This document shows positions 17,471-25,249 of a stretch of DNA of 40,406 nucleotides, in pieces. The position numbers were made by a program, and so were the translations under genes. Position 1 is the stretch's first letter. Each line of letters opens with the position of its first letter. The DNA comes from Bacteroidaceae bacterium (GTDB lineage Bacteria; Bacteroidota; Bacteroidia; Bacteroidales; Bacteroidaceae): the NCBI GenBank assembly GCA_017470425.1, contig JAFUYT010000026.1:118291-158696 (forward strand), read 5' to 3'. Under the pieces are notes generated by a model. The model was not told where the DNA came from. It did not search any database and was given only the letters and a program-made list of their open reading frames with translations.

Positions 17471-17618
17471 CTGTTCCGAAGGTGGCGAGGCGGGCGTCAG
17501 AGGCCGCTGTGCTTTTCTTTGATACTTGCCATCGTTACACTGCGCAGCCTCTGTGTTGAAGCACAATGGTTGCTTGCGTTTTTGTGTTTTTGTCCCCCTT
17601 CGTCCCACTTTTTCCGCG

Positions 17619-17819
17619 TTTCCCTTTGCCACGTCCTGCCGATTGCTTACTTTTGCAACGTCAAACGTCTCCAACCGCCCTCATGTCGGTAGAGAACAAA
17701 CAGTTATCGGTACGATATGAATGTAGCATCCCTCAACAACCTCTGGTCTTACCTTCAGGGCCTGACGCTCACGCCCAGCAACAAGAGGTGGCTGGCCGAC
17801 CACCTGTATGAGGCTGCGA
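17619..17819 (+). repeat. Promoter plus antitoxin-head duplication, copy 1
   Basis: About 200 bp closely similar to 18464-18661: same promoter, same leader end (GTAGAGAACAAACAGTTATC) and the first 34 codons of the antitoxin (one amino-acid difference). Similarity stops abruptly inside both coding sequences. Confidence 0.85.
17625..17655 (+). promoter_or_regulatory. Promoter of toxin-antitoxin module 1
   Basis: TTTG (17625-17628), 19 nt, TACTTTTG (17648-17655). The leader to the antitoxin start is about 55 nt. Confidence 0.75.
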
Positions 17820-17986
17820 AGTCAGATACGGCGGTCGCAGAAGACCCCGCACTCCTTCAAGCTTCCGATAGGGTTTACATAGAAAATGGCGAAGTGAAAA
17901 TAGATCTCGTCACGGAGACAATGGGGCTTGAGGAGGCGCGAGACCTGTTGCACAAGGTGATAGATCTCGAATATTCCTTGCTATGA
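17717..17986 (+). CDS. Antitoxin of module 1 (RelE/ParE type)
   Basis: The 89-residue protein has a head (MNVASLNNLWSYLQGLTLTP through HLYEAA) almost identical to that of the antitoxin at 18560, then a different tail (about 36-89, ending LHKVIDLEYSLL) that would contact the toxin. The head probably binds DNA or dimerises; no classical HTH signature is obvious. The stop overlaps the next ATG by 4 nt (ATGA), as in type II toxin-antitoxin operons. Assigned from operon form and from the RelE/ParE-like partner. Confidence 0.75.
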   Translation: MNVASLNNLWSYLQGLTLTPSNKRWLADHLYEAAKSDTAVAEDPALLQASDRVYIENGEVKIDLVTETMGLEEARDLLHKVIDLEYSLL

Positions 17987-18284
17987 ACTATGTAATCAAA
18001 GACCGATGCATCAGGAATATCGCATCGTTCTACCATTACGTGGCGCAGAAATATAGTCACACGTACTCAGCCCAGATGATGCACAAGAATCTTGATGACG
18101 CCATGGATGCCATGTTCCTCATCGAGCAGTCGCTGCTTCGCCGTCGTCCTACGCTGCGGCGCTGGCAGGAGCAGGGGTGGCACATGGCGAAGGCGGGAAG
18201 TGGTTCTATGCCTACTCCGTCACCGACGACACGATCGTCATCGAGGATGCGTGCCACCAGCAGAACATGCACGAATCCGACTGA
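17983..18284 (+). pseudogene. RelE/ParE-family toxin gene with a frameshift
   Basis: The first frame gives MNYVIKDRCIRNIASFYHYV and continues through RRWQEQGWHMAKAG. It then reads nonsense into the downstream repeat array. In frame 3 the sequence from about 18190 gives GGKWFYAYSVTDDTIVIEDA then CHQQNMHESD and a stop at 18282-18284, a typical RelE/ParE C-terminal strand pair. One missing G in the GCGGGAAG tract near 18194-18198 would join both halves into a toxin of about 100 residues, the family's usual length. Either the toxin is inactivated, the tract is phase-variable, or there is a sequencing error. The antitoxin upstream is intact. Confidence 0.75.
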
Positions 18285-18296
18285 TCCCATCCTCTG

Positions 18297-18437
18297 CTTG
18301 TGGTGCGAAGATTACTAATCTTGTGGTGCGAAGATTACTAATCTTGTGGTGCGAAGATTACTAATCTTGTGGTGCGAAGATTACTAATCTTAAGGCACTA
18401 AGATTACTAATCTTACGGTATAAAGATTATGAATCTT
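18297..18437. repeat. Tandem array, 23-nt period, palindromic core AAGATT-ACT-AATCTT (array 2)
   Basis: Six units of 23 nt start at 18297. The first four are identical (CTTGTGGTGCGAAGATTACT plus AAT) and the last two diverge while keeping the core. There are no unique spacers, so it is not CRISPR. It begins 12 nt after the corrected toxin stop and ends shortly before the promoter of module 2. Confidence 0.9.
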
Positions 18438-18463
18438 ATTCTGCAAAGTAGAAATTTTCCCCA

Positions 18464-18661
18464 TTTCCCTTTGCCACGTCCCGCATTATGCTTACTTTTG
18501 CAGCGCCAATCCCTCCTACCGCACTCTACCCGGTAGAGAACAAACAGTTATCGGACGATATGAATGTAGCATCCCTCAACAACCTCTGGTCCTATCTTCA
18601 GGGTCTGACGCTCACGCCCAGCAACAAGAAGTGGCTGGCCGACCACCTGTATGAGGCCGCC
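18464..18661 (+). repeat. Promoter plus antitoxin-head duplication, copy 2
   Basis: Second copy of the block at 17619-17819. The leader between promoter and GTAGAGAACAAACAG has diverged most. Confidence 0.85.
18470..18500 (+). promoter_or_regulatory. Promoter of toxin-antitoxin module 2
   Basis: TTTG (18470-18473), 19 nt, TACTTTTG (18493-18500). It overlaps an upstream in-frame ATG at 18488, so translation must start later, at 18560. Confidence 0.75.
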
Positions 18662-18841
18662 GGAGAGACGGCGGTCGCAACAGCGAATGGCGTCACAGAT
18701 TCTTCTGTGACCAAGATGCTTGCTGAAGACGAACTCCCGGAAGCTGTGCGGCGATTGATAGGCGTCGCAGCTCCTGTGGACGACGATGACGTCGATTATC
18801 GGGACGCGTATTACTCACATTTAGCAAAGAAATACGCATGA
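18560..18841 (+). CDS. Antitoxin of module 2 (PIN type)
   Basis: The 93-residue protein shares its first 34 residues with the antitoxin at 17717 (R/K difference in PSNKKW). It then diverges into an acidic tail (EDELPEAVRRLIG, VDDDDVDYRDAYYSHLAKKY). The start is fixed by the paralogue and by the promoter at 18493-18500. The stop overlaps the toxin start by 4 nt (ATGA). The head is shared with a RelE-type module while the tail and toxin differ, so the tail is the likely toxin-neutralising part. Confidence 0.8.
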   Translation: MNVASLNNLWSYLQGLTLTPSNKKWLADHLYEAAGETAVATANGVTDSSVTKMLAEDELPEAVRRLIGVAAPVDDDDVDYRDAYYSHLAKKYA

Positions 18842-19248
18842 TGAGACTTTTCCTGGACACCAACGTTGTGATGGATATGTTGCAGAGGCGTGAGCCGTTT
18901 TTCTTGGCTGCTGCCAATCTGTTTGCATTGTCCGCAGCAGAAAAGGTGGAATTGTTCGCCTCGCCCATGACGTATGCTACGGCTTCTTATCTGATAGGGA
19001 AAAGAGACATCTCTCAAGTGAAGCCCCTTTTGTCCCAACTGAGGACACTGTCTCATGTTACAATTGCTGATGAAGCAACGATAGATCAATCTTTGGCCTC
19101 TGAGTTTGAGGACTTTGAAGACGGGCTCCAACATTTCTCTGCCACAAGGCATCACATAGATTATATCATCACGAGGAATAAGGATGACTTCTCTCATTCC
19201 CAAATAAAAGTTCTGACTCCTGCGGAGTTTATGACTTTGGCTCCATAG
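18838..19248 (+). CDS. PIN-domain toxin (VapC-like ribonuclease)
   Basis: The 136-residue protein has the PIN start RLFLDTNVVMDML (D7), an acidic cluster EFEDFEDGLQ (about 89-97) and DYIITRNKDDF (D108, D116/D117), the residues that bind Mg2+ in PIN nucleases. The second conserved acidic residue, usually in the SPxTxxE segment, is not evident (ASPMTYATAS), as in some Bacteroidetes PIN proteins. Length is normal. It overlaps its antitoxin by 4 nt. Expected role: cleavage of tRNA or other RNA when free of antitoxin. The next gene, a large secreted protein, begins 59 nt downstream without an evident promoter, so read-through from this module is possible. Confidence 0.85.
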   Translation: MMRLFLDTNVVMDMLQRREPFFLAAANLFALSAAEKVELFASPMTYATASYLIGKRDISQVKPLLSQLRTLSHVTIADEATIDQSLASEFEDFEDGLQHFSATRHHIDYIITRNKDDFSHSQIKVLTPAEFMTLAP

Positions 19249-19307
19249 CAACTTATTATCTCACTAACAATTTTTCTACTAACAATTATAACTAACAACT
19301 AACTCAA

Positions 19308-22300
19308 ATGAAACGAAAACTCTTATTAGCGGCCTTCGCCGCTATGGTCGGTTTGTGCGCCCAAGCATGGGATGGTAATGCCGGTAAGGTTTACCTTCAG
19401 AATGTGGGCTCCGGCTTTTGGTGGGGAGCAGGCAACAGCTGGGGGACTCAGGCCTCTTTGCTCGTTCACCCCGAGTATGTGACATTTGTTGCTGACGGCA
19501 ACAACTTTAAGTTGGAGTCGCAAGTCAGCAACGGTGGAACTGCTTATTACTTTGAGGGTGACTATATGGACAATGGTAGTCCTGTCAGCCTGACGGTTAC
19601 CCAGGTAGGTGACTACTACACGATTGCCAATGGTACAACGTATTATGGCTATGACGGTTCCTCCACCGTCCTCGGGAAGGGCGTAGATGCTAACACCGAC
19701 AATGGCAAGTGGCGCATCTTCACCGAGGCTGAGATGCTTGCTAATCTGGAGAATGCTACGGAAGAGAATCCTGTGGATGCTACCTTCCTGATTCTCGACC
19801 CGAACTTTGGTCGCAACAACCGTAATGTAGGTGCTTGGACAATGGTAGCCAGTAACCAGAACCTCTCAGGCGGTAACAATACCAACAACTGTGCTGAGTC
19901 CTTTCATGCTACGTTTACGCTGAGCCAGGCCATCGCAAATGCACCTTATGGTTATTATGGGCTGAAAGGTCAGGCGTTCTATCGTCAGGACGGTAGCGAT
20001 AATACGAACCTTCCTTACTTCTATTTCAATAATGAGAAGGTGAATTTCCCGCTCAAGACTGGTAGTGAAAATAGTATGTCTGATGCGTCAGAGTCCTTTA
20101 CCAATGGCCTTTACAAGACGGACGAGCTGCGCGTGACGCACGCTGGCGGTTCGCTCACCATCGGTGCCAAGTTGGAGAACAACACGAGCCTATGGTGTAT
20201 CTGGGATAACTTCGAGCTCATGTATTATGGTCCCATTGACCTTACGGAGTTCAAGAATCAGTTGGCCGAGAAGGTGGCAGAGGCCGAGGCTGTTGAAGGA
20301 ACCATTCCCTCTGCCGTGTACGCGAACATCTCTTCTGCCATCACAGCAAACAATAAGGTATATGCCACGGCCGATGAGTATGCAGCAGCTATCAAGGCGA
20401 TAGATGATGCCATTATCGCTAACACCCCTGCGGACATCATCGCAGCTTTCAGTCGCTATACCACAATCCGCGACGCCGTTGTCACTATCAGCAATAGCAG
20501 TATTGTGACAGCTGCCGATACAGAGGCTAATGCTGCCACTACCGCTGATGCAATAGAGACTGCTGTTGGTAGCGTTCGTAATGCCCTGGCTGCTTATCTG
20601 CCTACTGTAGAGCTGGGCGATGGCGAATTCATAGACCTTACAGCGGCCTTGCTGGATAACCCGGCTCCTGGCATAAGTGGAAAGACTGACTACTGGACCA
20701 ATTCTGAGGCTCCGGGCTTCGGGTATCAGCTTTGGGAGTACTACAAGAAGTCTGGTGCTACTACGAAGCAGACGATTGCCACTTCGCTTCCCGCTGGCAC
20801 CTATCGCCTCACGGCTGTAGCCTACACTCGTACTGGCTATGAGGCTAAGCTGAGTGCAGGTACAGCTAGCACGAATATTGCAACTGTTGCCTCTGGAACA
20901 GTTAATAACCTCAATCAGGGAAATTCATGGATAGCTGCGGGCAATGGCACTACTGACCTTATGTTTACGCTTGCAGAGGCCACGTCGAATCTCGAAATTG
21001 GTCTGACAGCTGCCACGACAGGTGATCAGTGGATGTGCTGGCGAAGCTTCCAGTTGGTTTATGGAAATGTCTTCCCTGCTTATACACTTGCTACAGGCAA
21101 GATGAACGCAGAAATAGAGTCCGCTCAAACAGCCGCAGAGACCGCATTCACGGCCAATAAGAGCGTGGATACCTACAACGCCCTTACTACGGCAATCACA
21201 GCAGCCCAGAACTCCATTACAGCCTATGGCGTTGCTAAGACTGCTATTGACAAGGCCAACGCCATTAAGGATGCTCACAACTTTGCATCTGCAGCAGCTA
21301 TCACGACCTTTGCCGAGGCGATTGCTGCCATTTCGGACAAGTACGATGACGGCACACTGGAGGATGCTGCTGCCTCTGCTGCTGGTACAACCCTTGGTAC
21401 CGTTGTAACTGGATGGCATGGTGGCAATAACAACGCCGCACCTGTCTATCTGCGCGATGGATTTGCCCTTGGTGATTTCGCCGCTGATCCCGCTTTACAC
21501 GTCAACACATGGTCCACGGAGGGTGATGGCGACGGCACGGGCTTCTCTGTGCCTTTCTATGAAACTTGGACGGGATCTGCAAGTCTTCCAGAGGAAACAG
21601 TGGCAGGTACACTTTCTGGCCTTCCCAATGGTCTCTATTCCGTTACCGTATGGGTACGCAAGAGCGCTGCTTCTGATGCAGAAGGTATCACAATGGATGT
21701 GAACGGTGGTTCTGCTGTCGCAATCGTAGGTGGTGATAAAGTTGGTAACTTCTACCTCAAGGAATACACCGCTGAAGGTTTTGTGAAGCGTGGCACACTG
21801 ACTCTCACCTTCAATGTTGCTGGAGAAACTGGCATCAGCTGGCTCTCATTCAAGAATGTGAAATACACCAAGCTGCGCGACCTCACGGAGGAAGAGGCCT
21901 TCATCGAGGCCACGGCCGAGGACTACGCTGCGCTGAATGCTGCTATTGATGCTCATGTCCTCGGCTTCGAGGCTGGTGAGTATGCACCTTATAATAATAT
22001 AGAGGCTGCTGCGGCACTGGCTACTGCCAAGGCCATTGACCAAACAGCCCGCAACTCTCAGGACAATGTGCAGGCCGCTACGGCGGCTGTCACTGGTGCT
22101 ACTTGGACAGCTAACGATGCGGAAGTGAATGCCATCTGGGATGGTAGCTTCGAACATGACTACAGCGGTCAGAGCGGTAACGTACAGCCTATCGGATGGT
22201 ATCGTAATGAAGGGACATACACAGGCGATGGCTACAATGTCCGTTATGTTACTGTTCCCTCAGGTGTTGAAGGAAACACTTCAGGTCATGGTCTCTTTGG

Positions 22301-23858
22301 TAAATTCACCATGCAATATGGTAAGGAGAGCGGCTATACACTTCCCTTGAAGGAAGGCTATTATAAGTTGTCCTTCAGCTATGGAGGCTATGGAGAGCAG
22401 GGCGAGCGTATTGTCAAGCTCATAGGTGACTCCGAAATGACCATAGCAACCGTTAAGGCCAAGAACAATCAAGCTAATACGAAGGCGGACGCATACACTG
22501 CTTTCTCGCAGGTCATCAAGGTTCCGGCTGCAGGCAACTATGTTCTCTCATTCTATAGGCAGAACACTACGAGCCAGAATCAGATCGCAGTTGTCGATAT
22601 TAAACTCTTCCGTGCAACAGCTGAGGATCTCAAGCCCTTGTTGGCTGAGGAAATCACTACTGCCGGTAAGATTGACACCGAACATAATGTCGGAACTGCT
22701 GCGTTCCAGATTCCTGCCGCTGCTGTGACGGCGCTCACCTCGGAGATAACAGCTGCTCAAGCTGTATATGACGATGCCGAAGCTACGGCAGATGAGGTCT
22801 CGGATGCCATCGCAGACCTTCAGGCAGCAGAGGCTATCGAGCTCAACACCCCCGATCCCGCCCAGGCGTATCACCTCGTCTTCAACTGCGACGGTCACAC
22901 CGCTACGGGTAATGCGCTCACGCTGATTCCGAATCCCTCGCAGACGCAGGGTCTCTATGGCCTGAAGTACCTTGCGCCGGCCAACGTGAACCTGGCACAG
23001 GCCTTCTACTTCGTCCACACCACCGGTAATAAATATAAGGTGTATGCTGTTGACACGGACGGCAACGACCGCTACATCACCACGCAGGCCGAGGGCTACG
23101 GCACCACCTGGTACGAGGGTATCCGTACCATCACCGATGCCAGCAAGGCGATGGAGATCGAGATTCGTCCGAACGGCGAAGGCCTCTATCTGCTGTGGAA
23201 CACGGGCGCCAACAAGGCTCTGGCCCACAATGGTACCAACAACAACGACCTGTTCACCAACAACACGGCCAACTTCCAGTTCGTAGCCACCACGAAGCCC
23301 TCCATCGACATCAACACCACGGCGCTCGGATGGGCTACCACGATGCTGCCCTTCGCTGTGGCTGAGCTGCCCGAGGGCGTGAAGGCATACACCTGCGCTG
23401 CCGTCAACGGCACCACACTTGTCCTGAATGAGGTGACAGAGCTCGAAGCCAACAAGCCTTACATCATCGAAGGCGAATGGGTGGAGACGCTGACAGGCGA
23501 CGCTCAAGGACAAGAGCTGACATACACCGAAGGCTTGCTGACGGGTACCTACGCCGAGATAGATGCTATCAACGGAACATACATCCTGCAGAAGCAAGAC
23601 GAGAAGGTGGCGTTCTATCATGTGAACACGGACGTCGCACAGCCGAAAGTTCCGGCAAATCGTTGCTATCTGACCTACTCAGCAGATCCAGGCGTGAAGA
23701 TGTTCATCCTCGAGGATATGGCCACGGGCGTCAATTTGGTTCCGGGCGAAGGGGTCACGGTGAATGGTTCTGAGATCTATAACCTCGCGGGCCAGAAGCT
23801 GAGCAAGACTCAGAAGGGCGTGAACATCATCGGTGGCAAGAAGGTCATCATCAAGTAA
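19308..23858 (+). CDS. Large secreted multidomain protein with C-terminal sorting-like tail (paralogue 2)
   Basis: The 1,516-residue protein has a signal peptide (MKRKLLLAAFAAMVGLCAQA). A lectin-like N-terminal domain follows (VYLQNVGSGFWWGAGNSWGT), then several beta-sandwich/helix units shared with the gene at 13122 (HVNTWSTEGDG...FSVPFYETW, ISWLSFKNVKY, GEYAPYNNIEAAAALATAKA). A second trefoil-like block lies at about 1,185-1,340 (AYHLVFNCDGH, KYKVYAVDTDGNDRYI). The block with WATTMLPFAV and LEANKPYIIEG and the tail EIYNLAGQKLSKT...GVNIIGGKKVIIK resemble type IX sorting ends. Base composition changes to GC-rich near 22,840. The leader shares AACAATTATAACTAACA with the gene at 13122. No TAnnTTTG box was found in the 59-nt gap after the PIN gene. 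Function unknown; surface glycan binding or adhesion is plausible. Confidence 0.85.
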   Translation: MKRKLLLAAFAAMVGLCAQAWDGNAGKVYLQNVGSGFWWGAGNSWGTQASLLVHPEYVTFVADGNNFKLESQVSNGGTAYYFEGDYMDNGSPVSLTVTQVGDYYTIANGTTYYGYDGSSTVLGKGVDANTDNGKWRIFTEAEMLANLENATEENPVDATFLILDPNFGRNNRNVGAWTMVASNQNLSGGNNTNNCAESFHATFTLSQAIANAPYGYYGLKGQAFYRQDGSDNTNLPYFYFNNEKVNFPLKTGSENSMSDASESFTNGLYKTDELRVTHAGGSLTIGAKLENNTSLWCIWDNFELMYYGPIDLTEFKNQLAEKVAEAEAVEGTIPSAVYANISSAITANNKVYATADEYAAAIKAIDDAIIANTPADIIAAFSRYTTIRDAVVTISNSSIVTAADTEANAATTADAIETAVGSVRNALAAYLPTVELGDGEFIDLTAALLDNPAPGISGKTDYWTNSEAPGFGYQLWEYYKKSGATTKQTIATSLPAGTYRLTAVAYTRTGYEAKLSAGTASTNIATVASGTVNNLNQGNSWIAAGNGTTDLMFTLAEATSNLEIGLTAATTGDQWMCWRSFQLVYGNVFPAYTLATGKMNAEIESAQTAAETAFTANKSVDTYNALTTAITAAQNSITAYGVAKTAIDKANAIKDAHNFASAAAITTFAEAIAAISDKYDDGTLEDAAASAAGTTLGTVVTGWHGGNNNAAPVYLRDGFALGDFAADPALHVNTWSTEGDGDGTGFSVPFYETWTGSASLPEETVAGTLSGLPNGLYSVTVWVRKSAASDAEGITMDVNGGSAVAIVGGDKVGNFYLKEYTAEGFVKRGTLTLTFNVAGETGISWLSFKNVKYTKLRDLTEEEAFIEATAEDYAALNAAIDAHVLGFEAGEYAPYNNIEAAAALATAKAIDQTARNSQDNVQAATAAVTGATWTANDAEVNAIWDGSFEHDYSGQSGNVQPIGWYRNEGTYTGDGYNVRYVTVPSGVEGNTSGHGLFGKFTMQYGKESGYTLPLKEGYYKLSFSYGGYGEQGERIVKLIGDSEMTIATVKAKNNQANTKADAYTAFSQVIKVPAAGNYVLSFYRQNTTSQNQIAVVDIKLFRATAEDLKPLLAEEITTAGKIDTEHNVGTAAFQIPAAAVTALTSEITAAQAVYDDAEATADEVSDAIADLQAAEAIELNTPDPAQAYHLVFNCDGHTATGNALTLIPNPSQTQGLYGLKYLAPANVNLAQAFYFVHTTGNKYKVYAVDTDGNDRYITTQAEGYGTTWYEGIRTITDASKAMEIEIRPNGEGLYLLWNTGANKALAHNGTNNNDLFTNNTANFQFVATTKPSIDINTTALGWATTMLPFAVAELPEGVKAYTCAAVNGTTLVLNEVTELEANKPYIIEGEWVETLTGDAQGQELTYTEGLLTGTYAEIDAINGTYILQKQDEKVAFYHVNTDVAQPKVPANRCYLTYSADPGVKMFILEDMATGVNLVPGEGVTVNGSEIYNLAGQKLSKTQKGVNIIGGKKVIIK

Positions 23859-23929
23859 TCAATTATTCAATTCACAACTTAGCTCACTCTTCAAGGAGAG
23901 TGAACTCACTGATAAATCATTCAAGCGTT

Positions 23930-24124
23930 ATGAAAAAGACAGCTTATATCCAACCGAGTTCAGATATAATTGAAGTTCAGACGGAGACACTCATTGCTGA
24001 CTCTATGACCATAAACAATGGTAATGCAGACGGCAGTCCCGCTGGTACCAAGCCCTACGAACTGCCCGAGATGGACTCCTACACCATGCCCACCTCCGGT
24101 TGGGACATCTTCGGCGAAGAGTAA
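23930..24124 (+). CDS. Small KKTAYIQPS-type peptide (64 aa)
   Basis: The product begins MKKTAYIQPSSDIIEVQTET, has LIADSMTINNGNADGSPAG in the centre and ends TSGWDIFGEE. It parallels the 57-residue product at 16916 in head, spacing and aromatic-acidic end, and in location after a large secreted protein gene (71 nt after its stop). The ATG at 23930 is preferred over 23900 because the conserved head starts there. No signal peptide or membrane segment. Function unknown. Confidence 0.7.
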   Translation: MKKTAYIQPSSDIIEVQTETLIADSMTINNGNADGSPAGTKPYELPEMDSYTMPTSGWDIFGEE

Positions 24125-24139
24125 TCCGCTTTATCCCCG

Positions 24140-24163
24140 GTCCCGCGCCTCGCGGCGCGGGAC
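24140..24163 (+). terminator. GC-rich hairpin after the peptide gene
   Basis: Perfect 10-bp stem GTCCCGCGCC/GGCGCGGGAC with loop TCGC, followed by TTTC, 15 nt after the stop codon. Confidence 0.7.
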
Positions 24164-24175
24164 TTTCATAGAAAA

Positions 24176-24205
24176 CAGAAGCCCCGCCGACTGGCGGGGC
24201 TTCTG
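24176..24205. terminator. Bidirectional hairpin terminator
   Basis: Perfect 13-bp stem CAGAAGCCCCGCC/GGCGGGGCTTCTG with a 4-nt loop, between convergent genes. On the minus strand the second arm is followed by TTTTC, suiting termination of the efp transcript. Confidence 0.8.
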
Positions 24206-24229
24206 TGTGGGAATGGAGTGGGGGAGGGG

Positions 24230-24796
24230 TTATGCCTTGACGCGGCCGAGGTAGCTGCCGTCGCGGGTATCGACCTCCACGATCTCACCTTCGTTGATGA
24301 AGAGGGGCACGCGGATCTCGGCGCCGGTCTCCACGCGGGCGGGCTTCAGCGTGTTGGTGGCGGTGTCGCCCTTCAGGCCGGGCTCTGTCCAGGTGATGGC
24401 CAGCTTCACCTTCACGGGCACGTCGGCATAGAGGACGGTCTCGGTGGAGGCGTCGGTGACGACCTCTACGTTCTCGCCTTCCTTCATGAAGGCCACGCCG
24501 TTGATCTGGTCCTTGGGGATGGGAATCTGCTCGAAGGTCTCGTTGTTCATGAAGATGTAGTCCTCGCCCTCGAGGTAGAGGAACTGGTAGGAGCGGCGCT
24601 CTACGCGCACGTCCTCGAGCTTCTCGCCGATGTTGAAGCGGCGCTCCAGCACGTTGCCGCTGACCACGTCCTTCAGGGTGGTGCGCATGATGGTGTTACC
24701 CTTGCCGGGCTTCACGTGCAGGAAGTCGATGCAGAAATAGAGCTTGCCGTCCATGCGGATGCAGGTGCCCTTCTTGATGTCTTGGGAGTTGATCAT
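24230..24796 (-). CDS. efp: Translation elongation factor P
   Basis: The 188-residue protein relieves ribosome stalling at polyproline stretches by binding between the P and E sites. It has the three-domain EF-P layout: KOW-like N-terminus (INSQDIKKGTCIRMDGKLYF) with loop HVKPGKGNT, where K32 corresponds to the modified lysine K34 of E. coli, then two OB-fold domains (SYQFLYLEGEDYIFMNN; LKGDTATNTLKPARVETGAE). Length is normal. The start at 24796 is chosen because the family begins there; the upstream extension in the open frame encodes only the repeats before the gene. No epmA/epmB-like modification genes are seen in this window. Confidence 0.95.
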   Translation of the reverse strand: MINSQDIKKGTCIRMDGKLYFCIDFLHVKPGKGNTIMRTTLKDVVSGNVLERRFNIGEKLEDVRVERRSYQFLYLEGEDYIFMNNETFEQIPIPKDQINGVAFMKEGENVEVVTDASTETVLYADVPVKVKLAITWTEPGLKGDTATNTLKPARVETGAEIRVPLFINEGEIVEVDTRDGSYLGRVKA

Positions 24797-24797
24797 A

Positions 24798-24839
24798 ATA
24801 ATGTATAATTGATAATGTATAACTGATAATGCGTAATTG
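24798..24839 (-). repeat. 14-nt tandem repeat, three copies, in the efp leader
   Basis: ATAATGTATAATTG, ATAATGTATAACTG and ATAATGCGTAATTG follow one another directly upstream of the efp start codon. This is one of the short repeat types common between genes in this group. Confidence 0.75.
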
Positions 24840-24926
24840 GGAGGGCGCTTTTGAGGGCGTATCTCTTGAAATCGGGCGCAAAGGTAGTGAAAAATAAGCG
24901 AAAAGAACAAAAGTTTGGGGAAAATC

Positions 24927-24957
24927 TTGCGTGAATGAAAAAAAGTACCTACTTTTG
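24927..24957 (+). promoter_or_regulatory. Promoter of rpmH
   Basis: TACTTTTG (24950-24957) preceded at 20 nt by TTG (24927-24929). The leader to the start at 25003 is about 40 nt. Confidence 0.65.
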
Positions 24958-25002
24958 CAGCCCGTTAGCCCACTATCGCAAACAAATAAATGATATAAAG
25001 CA

Positions 25003-25158
25003 ATGAAAAGAACATTTCAACCCCACAATCGCAAGAGAAAGAACAAGCACGGTTTCCGTGAACGTATGACCACCGCCAATGGCCGCCGCGTGCTCGCCGC
25101 ACGTCGTGCCAAGGGGCGCAAGAAGCTCACCGTCTCCGACGAGCGTCACGGCAAATAA
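25003..25158 (+). CDS. rpmH: 50S ribosomal protein L34
   Basis: The 51-residue, very basic protein [20 protein letters not shown] continues with [20 protein letters not shown] and ends [10 protein letters not shown]. The KRTFQP start and GFRxRMxTxxGRxVLxxRRAKGR core are diagnostic of L34 of the large subunit. Its own promoter lies upstream and a terminator follows. The usual dnaA/rnpA neighbours are not present here, which is common in Bacteroidetes. Confidence 0.97.
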   Translation: MKRTFQPHNRKRKNKHGFRERMTTANGRRVLAARRAKGRKKLTVSDERHGK

Positions 25159-25182
25159 TAGCGCGGACCGTACACTGTTGTC

Positions 25183-25226
25183 GCGGCGCAGATGATACAC
25201 TCCACAGAATGTGTCATCTGCGCCGC
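25183..25226 (+). terminator. Terminator after rpmH
   Basis: Arms GCGGCGCAGATGATACAC (25183-25200) and GTGTCATCTGCGCCGC (25211-25226) pair with a 2-nt bulge and a 10-nt loop, then TTGCTTATAT. It ends 23 nt before the next start codon. Confidence 0.7.
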
Positions 25227-25249
25227 TTGCTTATATAAGTAACATCCTC

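Noticed and set aside
18297-18437. Possible CRISPR array
   Set aside because: Units are contiguous with no unique spacers and no cas genes are near; it is a tandem repeat.
22548-23621. 357-codon minus-strand frame within the 1,516-residue secreted protein gene
   Set aside because: Shadow frame; no motifs and no promoter.
24797-24910. Longer EF-P with a start at 24910
   Set aside because: The extra 38 codons translate the 14-nt repeat leader and are not EF-P sequence; MINSQDIKKG is the normal start.
25211-25249. Longer PASTA protein starting at 25211
   Set aside because: That ATG lies in the arm of the rpmH terminator hairpin; the start at 25250 gives a standard N-terminus before the membrane helix.
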